Shown piece by piece: positions 25,181 through 33,992 of a DNA stretch of 62,102 nt. Made by a program: the position numbers and the translations under genes. Below the pieces are notes generated by a model. It was given only the letters and a program-made list of their open reading frames with translations. It was not told the origin of the DNA and made no database searches. Each line of letters starts with the position of its first letter. The stretch's first letter is position 1. The stretch is from an uncultured Prevotellaceae bacterium (GTDB taxonomy: Bacteria; Bacteroidota; Bacteroidia; Bacteroidales; Bacteroidaceae), in assembly GCA_900321965.1 (NCBI GenBank), contig ONYA01000038.1:1-62102 (forward strand), written 5' to 3'.

Positions 25181-27045
25181 TGAGAAAAACAGCGATTCTA
25201 TCGGTACTTTTACTGCTGAGCGTGGCGGTCTGCGGACAGACGTTCGGCCAGTACAAAGCAGCACTCGGCGACGTGCTGGTAGCGCCGGGACAGTTTGCAC
25301 CGCTGCCCCAGGCGGGTGCGGCTTTCTGGCGCGACAGTCTGCCCGAACCGATGCGGCAGAGCTATATCAGCTATGGTGAACAATACCTGAAGCGTCCGTG
25401 GACGACACTCCCGACGAGCGTCTTCGCCCAGTTCAAGGAGAACGGCAACCGTGTCGCTTACGAGCAGCTGTGCTTCGCCAAGCGTCGGCAACTGGCCGCT
25501 TTGGTGATGGCTGAGGTGGCTGAGGGTCAGGGGCGTTTCCTGCCGGATATTATCGATGGAATCGGTAGTTTTTGCGAAGAGACATGGTGGGGCATCCCCG
25601 CTCACTATGGCAGCAAGGTGCCTCGCTACGAGGACCAGACCGTCGACCTGTTCAATGCCGAGACGGCCGGACTCGTGGTCTGGGCGTGCTACGTGCTGCG
25701 ACCCCAGCTCGACAGCTTCTCGCCGCTGCTCTGCCAGCGCGTCAGCCGCGAGGTGCAGCGCCGCATCCTGCAGCCTGCCCAGAAAACGAACTACTGGTGG
25801 AAGAAGGCCGGCATGAACTGGAACCCGTGGATCTGCTCCAACTGGCTCAGCTGTGTGCTGCTCTGCGAGAACGACCGTCAGCAGCAGTTGCAGGCTGTAG
25901 GCCAGATTCTCGACTGCATGGATGCCTTCCTGAACAGCTACCCCGAGGACGGGGGTTGCGACGAGGGGCCGGGCTACTGGGACCGTGCCGCCGCCTCGCT
26001 CTACGAATGTCTGTCGCTGCTCGACCGCGCCACCAACGGCCGCATTGACGCACACCAGAACACCAAGCTACGGGCGATGGCGGCCTACGCCTACAAGACC
26101 TACATCGGCAACGGCTACGTATTGAGCTTCGCCGACTCGCACGACAACCGCTATATGCAGCAGCTGAACATCGTCTATCCCTTCGCCAGCTACGTTGACG
26201 ACCCCACGATGCGCCGCTTTGCCAAATACATCGGTGAGGACAAGGACTACCTGCATCAAGCAGCCGAGCTTTACGACCGCAGCGGCAACTTCCCCACTCT
26301 CGGTCGCGAATTGTTTTTCCTCCATTCCATCGGACAATTCCAGCGTGAGAAGGCAGCCGAACCGCTGTTGTCAAACGTCTGGCTACCCAACCTCCAGATA
26401 TGGTCGGCACGCGCAGGCGGTCTGTTTGCCGCTATGAAAGGCGGGCACAATGACGAGAGCCATAACCACAACGACGTGGGCGAGGTGGTGGTCTATGCCG
26501 CCGGCGAGCCGTTGCTCATCGACCCGGGCGTAGGCGAATACACATCAAAGACCTTTTCCAACGACCGCTACAGCATCTGGACGATGCAGAGCGGCTACCA
26601 CAACCTGCCGCAGATCAACGGCTGCGACCAGCGCAACGGCAAGAATTACAAGGCCAGCGTCGTCAGCAGCAGCAAGACCAGCCTAACTCTCGAACTGGCT
26701 GCCGCCTACCCCGAGGAGGCCGCCGTCAGCAGCTGGCAGCGCACCGTCAGCCTCCGTAAGAATGAGGTGAGCATCACCGACCGCTACCGTCTGCAAGCCT
26801 ACAAGGCGCCGACGCGCCTGATACTGATGACCATCGTCCGTCCCGACGTCAGTCGTCCGGGTATCGTCGTCCTCGGTCGGCGCGCCCTCCACTACGACCC
26901 CCGCCAACTCACGGCCACGGTCGACGACGTCAGTCCGCAACTCGACCCGCTCCTACAGGGCATGTGGGGCCCGCAGATGTTCCGCCTCGTGCTGACCGTC
27001 ACGTCCGAACAGCTGCAAGGCACCATCAAGACCCTTATCAAATAG
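25180..27045 (+). CDS. Heparinase II/III-like polysaccharide lyase
   Basis: 621 residues with a signal peptide (MRKTAILSVLLLLSVAVCG). The N-terminal alpha-toroid (about 60-370; GIGSFCEETWWGIPAHYG, GMNWNPWICSNWLSCVLLCE, DGGCDEGPGYWDRAAASLYE) is followed by the heparinase II/III beta-sandwich (about 400-610), which carries the signature MKGGHNDESHNHNDVGEVVV. Lyases of this type cleave uronic-acid polymers by beta-elimination; the substrate is not determined here. In this neighbourhood an acidic pectin-type or glycosaminoglycan-type polymer is plausible, with GH105 clearing the unsaturated ends. It is the last gene of the operon; a terminator follows at 27060. Confidence 0.87.
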   Translation: MRKTAILSVLLLLSVAVCGQTFGQYKAALGDVLVAPGQFAPLPQAGAAFWRDSLPEPMRQSYISYGEQYLKRPWTTLPTSVFAQFKENGNRVAYEQLCFAKRRQLAALVMAEVAEGQGRFLPDIIDGIGSFCEETWWGIPAHYGSKVPRYEDQTVDLFNAETAGLVVWACYVLRPQLDSFSPLLCQRVSREVQRRILQPAQKTNYWWKKAGMNWNPWICSNWLSCVLLCENDRQQQLQAVGQILDCMDAFLNSYPEDGGCDEGPGYWDRAAASLYECLSLLDRATNGRIDAHQNTKLRAMAAYAYKTYIGNGYVLSFADSHDNRYMQQLNIVYPFASYVDDPTMRRFAKYIGEDKDYLHQAAELYDRSGNFPTLGRELFFLHSIGQFQREKAAEPLLSNVWLPNLQIWSARAGGLFAAMKGGHNDESHNHNDVGEVVVYAAGEPLLIDPGVGEYTSKTFSNDRYSIWTMQSGYHNLPQINGCDQRNGKNYKASVVSSSKTSLTLELAAAYPEEAAVSSWQRTVSLRKNEVSITDRYRLQAYKAPTRLILMTIVRPDVSRPGIVVLGRRALHYDPRQLTATVDDVSPQLDPLLQGMWGPQMFRLVLTVTSEQLQGTIKTLIK

Positions 27046-27059
27046 CACACATCGAAAAA

Positions 27060-27086
27060 GGCTCGCAATCACTGCGAGCCTTGTTT
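27060..27086 (+). terminator. Intrinsic terminator of the GH51-GH105-lyase operon
   Basis: GGCTCGCA, 5-nt loop, TGCGAGCC, then TTGTTT. Perfect 8-bp stem 14 bp after the stop codon. The rest of the 315-bp gap to 27361 is AT-rich; I see only the promoter at 27320-27327 in it. Confidence 0.88.
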
Positions 27087-27319
27087 CATAATCAAAACCA
27101 AAAAACTAATAACTAAAAACCAACCAAATGATATATGTTTCGTATGAAAAATGATTTCTGATGCAAAGATACTCCCTTTTCTGCCCTCATTCCAAAAAAT
27201 AGCCCGGTTTCTTTCCCGTTTTGTTGCGACAAACCAAGAAATTTCGGACAAAATGAGGTCAGCGTGTCAAAATCTGTCTTTTTTCCCTCAAGAAATCTTG
27301 CTAAATCCAAATAAATCAG

Positions 27320-27327
27320 TATCTTTG
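27320..27327 (+). promoter_or_regulatory. Promoter -7 element for the FISUMP gene pair
   Basis: TATCTTTG 33 bp before the ATG at 27361. Confidence 0.65.
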
Positions 27328-27360
27328 TAGCGCAATAATACGAACATACATTTTGAAATA

Positions 27361-28857
27361 ATGCAAAAAACAGTTCTTTCCTTTTGTCTGCTTCTTCTTT
27401 CGATAGGATCAGTAGCACAAGTAACAACTCGCGTCTTTTCTCTTGGAACCCATGTGCTGTTCTTGGAAATCGGAGAGAAAACTAGTATGACATACACCTG
27501 GGAAACGGATAGCGGAGACGCGCCTGCCATCGTCTGGCAGACCAGTGATGAGCATGTCGCAACCATCAACAGCGATGGATTAGTGACAGCTATGGGTGAG
27601 GGTACTTGCACCATCACCGCTTTGTATGATAACAATCAGCAGTCACGATGCATGGTTGTCGTCGGGAATACGGCAGGCTATTCTGACGGCTATGGCTATG
27701 TGGATTTAGGGTTGCCGTCAGGTACGTTGTGGGCAACAACAAACATAGGTGCCGACAGTCCGGAAGAGTCTGGCTCGCACTACCAGTGGAGAGGCGAGGG
27801 CAGTACTGACGACGATGCGGCATTTACCGACCGGGGAGCCTATTGGCGTACACCGTCGCTGACACAGTTCGAGGAGCTTGTTGACGTGAACAACACATCA
27901 GCAGAGCCGGTTTCCATGAACGGTATAGACGGCCTGCTTATCAAGAGTTTGACAAATGGGAAGTGCCTCTTCCTGCCAGTGGGGCAGTATTGGAGCCGGA
28001 CACGTAGCGACAATGCCAATATGGCGTACGACCTTGATGTGTCAAACACCATGATGACCTATAACCATGTCAGTGATATCGAAACACCTTTGGGTATAAG
28101 ACCCGTCTTCGAAGTGTCAAGCCTTAGTTCAGCCATTAGTGTCAGCACGACCCACCTTGATTTCGGCACGGTGGCAACAGGCAGTGCTCGCACGATGACC
28201 ATTGATGTCAGGAACAACACCTTTACCCCCCAAGACATCCTGCCGTTTGGTATGGTTGAATCCGATTTTAGCATCGACTGGACAGGCGGCACGATCCTGT
28301 CTAACGCAACCCAGCAGGTGAAGGTTACCTATTCACCGACGACTGCAGGCAGTGTTACAGGTGGTAACTTACGCATCGGTACGCTCACGGACTCCGTACT
28401 TGTCAACGTGACGGCATCCAGCCACAACAACAGCGCCAACCTGACCAGCAAGAAGGATTTGGTAGTGTGGTTCAGGGACGGTTCAAAGCAGTCATATTTA
28501 CTGAACGACCATCCCATCGTGACGGTGAAGGAGGGCAAGGTAAAGATTGAGGCAGAAAACATCGGGGCCGAGTACGACTTCAGTCAAATCCTGAAGCTGA
28601 CATACGAAGGACCGTTTTCTGACGTCCCGATGATAGCATCTGACAGTGACAAGGCCGTGACGCTGACGTCGGATGCCCTGTCGTTCTTTGCCGGTTCGAA
28701 AGATCTTAACATCCAGATTGTTTCTGCTGCAGGCGTTGTGCTGCGGCAGTTCACCGTTCCTCAGGGAGCGACGAGAGCCGTGCCCCTCAACCAATTCCAT
28801 TCAGGAGTATATATTATTAATGTCAATCAGAGTTCCCATAAAATTTCCATACGATGA
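27361..28857 (+). CDS. Secreted Ig-like/FISUMP surface protein
   Basis: 498 residues with a signal peptide (MQKTVLSFCLLLLSIGSVAQ). Domains in order: a BIG2-type Ig domain (about 30-105, WQTSDEHVATINSDGLVTAM), a FISUMP-like domain (about 108-255, YVDLGLPSGTLWATTNIGAD and later PLGIRPVFE), an ASPM/SPD-2/Hydin-type Ig domain (about 260-345, LDFGTVATGSARTMTIDVRN), and a C-terminal region ending GVYIINVNQSSHKISIR that resembles a sorting module. Probably surface-exposed or secreted. The role is not known; such proteins are abundant and variable in gut Bacteroidota. It overlaps the next gene by 4 bp (ATGA). Confidence 0.8.
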   Translation: MQKTVLSFCLLLLSIGSVAQVTTRVFSLGTHVLFLEIGEKTSMTYTWETDSGDAPAIVWQTSDEHVATINSDGLVTAMGEGTCTITALYDNNQQSRCMVVVGNTAGYSDGYGYVDLGLPSGTLWATTNIGADSPEESGSHYQWRGEGSTDDDAAFTDRGAYWRTPSLTQFEELVDVNNTSAEPVSMNGIDGLLIKSLTNGKCLFLPVGQYWSRTRSDNANMAYDLDVSNTMMTYNHVSDIETPLGIRPVFEVSSLSSAISVSTTHLDFGTVATGSARTMTIDVRNNTFTPQDILPFGMVESDFSIDWTGGTILSNATQQVKVTYSPTTAGSVTGGNLRIGTLTDSVLVNVTASSHNNSANLTSKKDLVVWFRDGSKQSYLLNDHPIVTVKEGKVKIEAENIGAEYDFSQILKLTYEGPFSDVPMIASDSDKAVTLTSDALSFFAGSKDLNIQIVSAAGVVLRQFTVPQGATRAVPLNQFHSGVYIINVNQSSHKISIR

Positions 28858-31800
28858 AACGGTTCTTGTTATTTATCATATTGAGTGCTTTTACGTCTGG
28901 CATCTTTGCGCAGGATCATGTCACGTTGTTCTTCCTCAAAGACGGTTCCTTCAAGGGCTTCTACGATGAGGAGATTGACCATATAGCCTATTCAAACTAC
29001 GACCTTGACAGTATCTGGCACAACGACGCGGTGGTGCAGGACGTCTGGACTACCGATTCATTGGTGCGTATACCGATTGAGGACATCGACAGCATCTGCC
29101 ACCGGGTTCCGGATCCCGTCTATAAGCCGGGTGTTATCCGTCTTGACGAGCGTTACCTGCCATACGTCTCTTCTGTGGACGGACTGACGGTGACGTTCTC
29201 CTCGGCCTTGCCTGCGGCCTTGCTGCCCCATGCCGGCGACATCCTCTTGTACGAAAACGTCAGCGAGCTGTTTCCAGAAGGCTTTGCGGGAAAGGTGCTG
29301 ACGGTTCAAGGCGGGGTGGTTACCTGCGAGCGGGCAGACATCCCCGACGTCTATGAGCGGTTTGTGCTCTTCGGGAAGTATGTCGTGGCCCGTCAGGACG
29401 AGCAGGCGGGAGCCAACGCTGCCTATACGCTGCGCCGTGTGCCCCGAAAGGTGGACAGGAAAAAGGAGGAAGACTATGGCATTGACAACTGGCGCATGGG
29501 CGAGGTCAGCTGGAAGGACATTGAAGTTGGCACCGTCAAGTTTCCTGTCAAGCTGAAGTTCAAGAAGATTAAGACGGAAGTCAAGGTAGACTATTCCGTC
29601 ACGCCGACCATCACCATTGAGTTTGCCTACGACATGTATTGGCGTAACAAGATGTTCTTCCTGAAGACCTGTAGCTCCTTTGACGACGAGCTGAAGGTGG
29701 CTGCCGCCGTGAAGTTCAAGGACGAATACGAAGACCCGCTCAGCAAGCTGGCGCCGGTAAGTCCCTGGGAGCCGGGGACGGAGCCCAACTTCAAGGAGAT
29801 CTCCCTGGGAGACTATAGCTCTGACAGCGGCGACGGCGACGACTGTCAGTCGGTCTACTTGATTGACAAGTCCTTCCCCTGTCCCAATTTCCCACTGCTG
29901 AAGACCGATTTCAAGTTGGGCTTCTTCATGGAGCCGAAGGCCGAGGCCGAGCTCTCCATTGGCTTCACCAGAAAGGGTCATGTCGAGAAGCAGTTCATCT
30001 TCAGATGGGACAAGGACCACGACATGGAGCGACAGTATTACCAGTCTGAGCCGACCAGCGAGACCGAGTTCTTCCTCGATGCCACGGGCAAGCTCAGCCT
30101 ATGGACAGGCATCGTCGGCTCCGTCGGCATCTCCCTCGGCGTTGGCGACGAACTCGAGGCCCGCGAGGATCTGAGGCTGCGCGTCGGTCCCTATATCGAA
30201 GGCACGCTGAAGGCCAAGATTGCTGATGCCATCGCCGACAAGTCCGTCTATTCCCTCCTCAAGGACTCCAAGCTGAAGACGGGTGTTAAGTTGGGCGTCG
30301 ACATGGCCTTCAAGGCCAACGTCTTCGGAAAGCATTACAAGTGGGAGCATTTCAGCTGGAGCCCGAAGAAACTGTTCTGGGAGAGAAGTGCCTATATCTA
30401 TCCGGCGTTTACGGCGCCCGAATACACGACCAAGGGCAATACCCTGACCTGCTCCTCCTACGTCTCCAGGGCCACGATGGCCAACACCATCGGCTTTGCC
30501 GTCTACGACGAGACGGGCACGGAGATAGCACGCAAGTTCCAGGACGACGAGTACTGCTATGCCGAGAAGGACCATCCCCTCTACATCAGCGAGACCTTCG
30601 ACAACCTCGACTTTGCCAACCATCGTTACACCATCACGCCGACCACGCGGCCCATGGGCGTCAAGCTGTTCCAGGTGGACATGCCCGACGACCTGTGCAC
30701 CACCGTGCTGTGTCCCGACAGCCACCATCCACACCTCATCGATATGGGCCTGCCAAGCGGCACGAAGTGGCTCTGTAGCAACCTCTATGCCGATGCCCCT
30801 GAGGAGGCCGGCGGCTATTACCAGTGGGGAAAGCCCTACATGAGCCATCTTTACAGCGAAGCCACCTATTACCCGCCACGCATCCTCACCGATCATTATC
30901 AGGGCTCTGAGAACGACGCGGCGACGGTGAACCTCGGTGAGCACTATTCGACGCCGACACTGGCACAGTTCCGCGAGCTGATCAACAACACCTCCTATTC
31001 CCCCCGTTATTCCACTTGGGGCGAGACCATCTTCGGTTCCGTAGAGGGTGCTTATTTCAAGGCCAAGAACGGCAACAACCTCTATCTGCCATTCTCAGGC
31101 TTAAAAACAGGTATTAAGGTCAACGGCGACACCAAGGACAAGGGCTTTTACGTTGTCAGCGATGCCAAGGATGCTGAAGGCAGCACCATCCACAAGGACT
31201 TTGTCATCACCAAGGACGGCACGGCCACCGTCGACGCCTCCTGGGTGGGCAGCTCCCTCCGTCCTGTCAGCGGCGAGAATTCCGGACTGTCCATTACCCC
31301 TCAGGAATTGAACTTCGAGGAGGTGATTGTCGGCAGCAATTCCGGACAGTATATCAACATCATGAATACGGGAAATGTCCCTGTCAACATCACCGTTCTT
31401 CAGACCACTCCTCCGTTCAGCATCCCCGAGGAAGTCCTGGGCACTTTCACGATTGCACCTACGGAGCTGAAGAGCATCCTCGTCCAGTTCTTCCCGACCA
31501 GCGCAGAAGAGTACAACGCACTGGCCACCATTCAGTATGAGATTGACAATACTTGCACGGTCTGCAAGGTGCCACTCACTGGCAAGGGATTTGACAATAC
31601 GCCCCCGGTGACAGAAACACTGGAACTGTCCCAGTATTCCGTCACCTTGAATGACGGCGAGTACGCTACTGTCGAGATTGTTTCAGGCAGTGGGTCGTAT
31701 ACCGTCCAAAGCAGCGATGTAAGCGTATTATGGGTGAAAGTGGAAGGCTCAACCATTACCATGAGGGGCAAGGATTCCGGTACGGCATCGATTACCGTCA

Positions 31801-32462
31801 CAGACACGGAAACGCAGGAGACAGCCACTATCAACGTTGAGATCATCGCTACTTACGACGAGACGCTCTGTCCTGACAACCAGCACCCGCACATGATTGA
31901 CATGGGCAACGGCATGAAATGGGCTTGTTGTAATGTGGGCGCCAAGAAGCCGGATGGATATGGCAGTTACTTCGCTTGGGGTGAGGTTGAAGAAAAGAAA
32001 GACTACACATGGGCTACATACAAGTTCTATAACAGCGATAATACTTTCCAGGACATCGGTACCGACATCGGTGGTACTCAGTATGACGTGGCTTACGTCA
32101 AATGGGGTAGCGCCTGGAGAATGCCGACAGTAGAGGAGTTTACCAAACTCAAGAAAGGCTGTGACGGAGAGGTTTGCTGGGTCAATAGTCGCAAAGGTAT
32201 AAAATTCACATCGAAGACGACGGGCAATGCCATCTTCATACCATTTGACGGATGGTATTATGGTACGCGTAATACGGAGATGGTGAATGAATTCACCTTG
32301 TGGTCGTCCACGATCTACGATTTCCAGAGTGCCCCCTACGACGCCTGTATCCTCTATGGTTCAAGCTATTGGAACACCTGGTATGTTGACAAGGAGTCTG
32401 TTTACGGAAACATGCAATGTTACAGATGCATGGGTCGGTCTGTACGTCCTATAGCGTATTAA
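28854..32462 (+). CDS. Large secreted protein with two FISUMP domains
   Basis: 1202 residues with a signal peptide (MKRFLLFIILSAFTSGIFAQ). The first 650 residues are beta-rich and not assigned, but carry a KDGSFKGFYDEEIDHIAY segment of the type found at the N-terminus of many Bacteroidota secreted proteins. FISUMP domain 1 (about 625-800) contains HPHLIDMGLPSGTKWLCSNL. A Hydin-type Ig domain (about 810-905, LNFEEVIVGSNSGQYINIMN) and a BIG2-like domain (about 920-1000) follow. FISUMP domain 2 (about 1005-1202) has WACCNVGAKKPDGYGSYFAW and ends RCMGRSVRPIAY. It is translationally coupled to the preceding, similarly built protein. No catalytic motif is seen; an adhesin or structural role is possible. 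Confidence 0.8.
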   Translation: MKRFLLFIILSAFTSGIFAQDHVTLFFLKDGSFKGFYDEEIDHIAYSNYDLDSIWHNDAVVQDVWTTDSLVRIPIEDIDSICHRVPDPVYKPGVIRLDERYLPYVSSVDGLTVTFSSALPAALLPHAGDILLYENVSELFPEGFAGKVLTVQGGVVTCERADIPDVYERFVLFGKYVVARQDEQAGANAAYTLRRVPRKVDRKKEEDYGIDNWRMGEVSWKDIEVGTVKFPVKLKFKKIKTEVKVDYSVTPTITIEFAYDMYWRNKMFFLKTCSSFDDELKVAAAVKFKDEYEDPLSKLAPVSPWEPGTEPNFKEISLGDYSSDSGDGDDCQSVYLIDKSFPCPNFPLLKTDFKLGFFMEPKAEAELSIGFTRKGHVEKQFIFRWDKDHDMERQYYQSEPTSETEFFLDATGKLSLWTGIVGSVGISLGVGDELEAREDLRLRVGPYIEGTLKAKIADAIADKSVYSLLKDSKLKTGVKLGVDMAFKANVFGKHYKWEHFSWSPKKLFWERSAYIYPAFTAPEYTTKGNTLTCSSYVSRATMANTIGFAVYDETGTEIARKFQDDEYCYAEKDHPLYISETFDNLDFANHRYTITPTTRPMGVKLFQVDMPDDLCTTVLCPDSHHPHLIDMGLPSGTKWLCSNLYADAPEEAGGYYQWGKPYMSHLYSEATYYPPRILTDHYQGSENDAATVNLGEHYSTPTLAQFRELINNTSYSPRYSTWGETIFGSVEGAYFKAKNGNNLYLPFSGLKTGIKVNGDTKDKGFYVVSDAKDAEGSTIHKDFVITKDGTATVDASWVGSSLRPVSGENSGLSITPQELNFEEVIVGSNSGQYINIMNTGNVPVNITVLQTTPPFSIPEEVLGTFTIAPTELKSILVQFFPTSAEEYNALATIQYEIDNTCTVCKVPLTGKGFDNTPPVTETLELSQYSVTLNDGEYATVEIVSGSGSYTVQSSDVSVLWVKVEGSTITMRGKDSGTASITVTDTETQETATINVEIIATYDETLCPDNQHPHMIDMGNGMKWACCNVGAKKPDGYGSYFAWGEVEEKKDYTWATYKFYNSDNTFQDIGTDIGGTQYDVAYVKWGSAWRMPTVEEFTKLKKGCDGEVCWVNSRKGIKFTSKTTGNAIFIPFDGWYYGTRNTEMVNEFTLWSSTIYDFQSAPYDACILYGSSYWNTWYVDKESVYGNMQCYRCMGRSVRPIAY

Positions 32463-32474
32463 ACGAGGTGCGAG

Positions 32475-33515
32475 TCACTGCGGCGGGTTTTCTACAAATC
32501 CGTCCATGATGACCGTGGGTTGAGCCTTGCTGTTGAAGGCGCCGAGCTTATAGCCACCAGGCAGGCACTGGGGCTCCCAATAGAAGACGCCGCGACAGTG
32601 GCCGTCGGTTTCTGTCTGCGCCTCACGAACGACGCGGGTCAGTTGGCGCCGGCCTTCCTCCATCAGTTCGGGATGCTGCTCGTCCACCTCGAAGCCGGTC
32701 TCCACAATCATCACGTCGCAGCCGTATTTCTTACTGCAATAGCGGATATTGCGCATGCAGTCGGTAATGATGCTGTCGGCATTTAACTCGGGGTGGTTCT
32801 TGCGGGCCCAGTAGGGATAGAGCGACATGCCAATCATGTCCCATTTGCCGCCGTACTTCTTTACAATATCGAGGTTCCAGTCGTAGAGGCTCTGCTTATG
32901 ACCGCGATCCAGGTGAATGATAACCGTGCTCTCAGGAAAGACCTCCTTCACGGCATCGTAGCCTGCACGGATGAAGCCTGCGTACTGCTTGGGGTTCTTC
33001 TCGATATGACCCATGGGCCAGAGCATGCCATTGGCGGTCTCATTGCCCACCTGCACCCAGCGGGGTGTGATGCCATTCTGCTTGAGCAGGTTGAGTACGT
33101 CGATGGTATGCTCCCGCACGTCGCGCTTCATCTGGCGGAAACTGTGTCCCTGCCAGGCAGCGGGAATGCCCTGCTGCTGGGGGTCGGCCCACGTGTCGCT
33201 ATAGTGGAAGTTCACCATCAAGTCCATGCCCAGGGCTTTTACACGTCTGGCCATGTCCAGCAGTTCGTTCTTGTCACAGTCGCCGCCGCGTGGATTCACC
33301 CAGACGCGCATCCGGATGGCTGACATCTGATAGTCATTCTTCAACAGTTCCAGACATTCACGCTCCCGTCCGTTACGGTCGTGGAACACAACGCCCCGTC
33401 GTTCCTGTCCCAGCAGGAATCCCACGTCGGCGCCCTTCACGAAGTTAATCTCTTGCGCATGGCCACTCATTGCTACCCATGCCATCAGCATCATTAGCAG
33501 TAGATTTCTTTTCAT
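32475..33515 (-). CDS. GH53 endo-beta-1,4-galactanase
   Basis: 346 residues from the ATG at 33515, which puts a proper signal peptide at the start (MKRNLLLMMLMAWVAMSGHA); the open frame extends to 33566. GH53 landmarks: FVKGADVGFLLGQE, IRMRVWVNPRGGDCD, LMVNFHYSDTWADPQQQ, acid/base E159 in WVQVGNETANG, and the nucleophile in IVETGFEV. These enzymes cut beta-1,4-galactan side chains of pectin outside the cytoplasm. It converges with the FISUMP gene (12-bp gap). No promoter of the usual type is obvious upstream, where the 33660-33960 repeat element begins. Confidence 0.92.
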   Translation of the reverse strand: MKRNLLLMMLMAWVAMSGHAQEINFVKGADVGFLLGQERRGVVFHDRNGRERECLELLKNDYQMSAIRMRVWVNPRGGDCDKNELLDMARRVKALGMDLMVNFHYSDTWADPQQQGIPAAWQGHSFRQMKRDVREHTIDVLNLLKQNGITPRWVQVGNETANGMLWPMGHIEKNPKQYAGFIRAGYDAVKEVFPESTVIIHLDRGHKQSLYDWNLDIVKKYGGKWDMIGMSLYPYWARKNHPELNADSIITDCMRNIRYCSKKYGCDVMIVETGFEVDEQHPELMEEGRRQLTRVVREAQTETDGHCRGVFYWEPQCLPGGYKLGAFNSKAQPTVIMDGFVENPPQ

Positions 33516-33659
33516 CATAACGAGTGCTGAAATCCAAACAACAGTTCTTTTCATATGATATTTCAAACGAAAGATTCACGTAAATATTGCGTCACTTCTG
33601 CGGAATATCGCACCAGTCAGCATAGGTCTGGAAAACGCTTAGCTGCTCGTAACCCCTTT

Positions 33660-33960
33660 GCGAGAGGCCGCGACGTTTTCACGAGAGGCTTATATTTTTT
33701 CACGAGAGGCTTATATTTTTTTACGAGAGGCTTATATTTTTTCGCGAGAGGCCGTGACATTTCATACTTCTTACTTCTTACCTCTTACTTCTTACCTCCT
33801 CTCAATTTGTCTGTGATTCTCATTTTGTCTTGTCTATATATATGGTAGTCTTAACTCGAAAACATCCCACCCATGTCGCCCATGTCGCTCCTATGCTACG
33901 GGTGGATGGGCGACGTGGGTGGGATGTTTTCCGCTTTCCTTATCCTATTACGCGCGCGAC
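33660..33960 (-). repeat. Composite intergenic repeat, copy B (inverted)
   Basis: Same modules as 1576-1948 but reversed. First come three to four units with core CTTATATTTTTTCACGAGAG (33663-33755), then heptamers TTACTTC/TTACCTC (33766-33799), TTTGTCTG and TTTTGTCTTGTC, and the hairpin 33859-33930. It ends with the CATTACGCGCGCG-type edge (CTATTACGCGCGCG). The hairpin arms are 25 nt (starting AAAACATCCCACCCATGTCG), pair with one mismatch and enclose 22 nt. It fills the gap between GH53 and wbqC. The module order and spacing are kept in both copies while point differences are common, as expected for a dispersed element family. Confidence 0.82.
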
Positions 33961-33992
33961 GGCATATCAGCCATAGGGATGAGCTGTGAACC

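Noticed and set aside
29058-30020. 320-residue open frame opposite the large FISUMP gene
   Set aside because: Antisense shadow of a well-supported gene with signal peptide and domains.
33555-33848. 97-residue open frame with TRGLYFF repeats
   Set aside because: The same repeat (copy B) read in another frame; no sign of a real protein.
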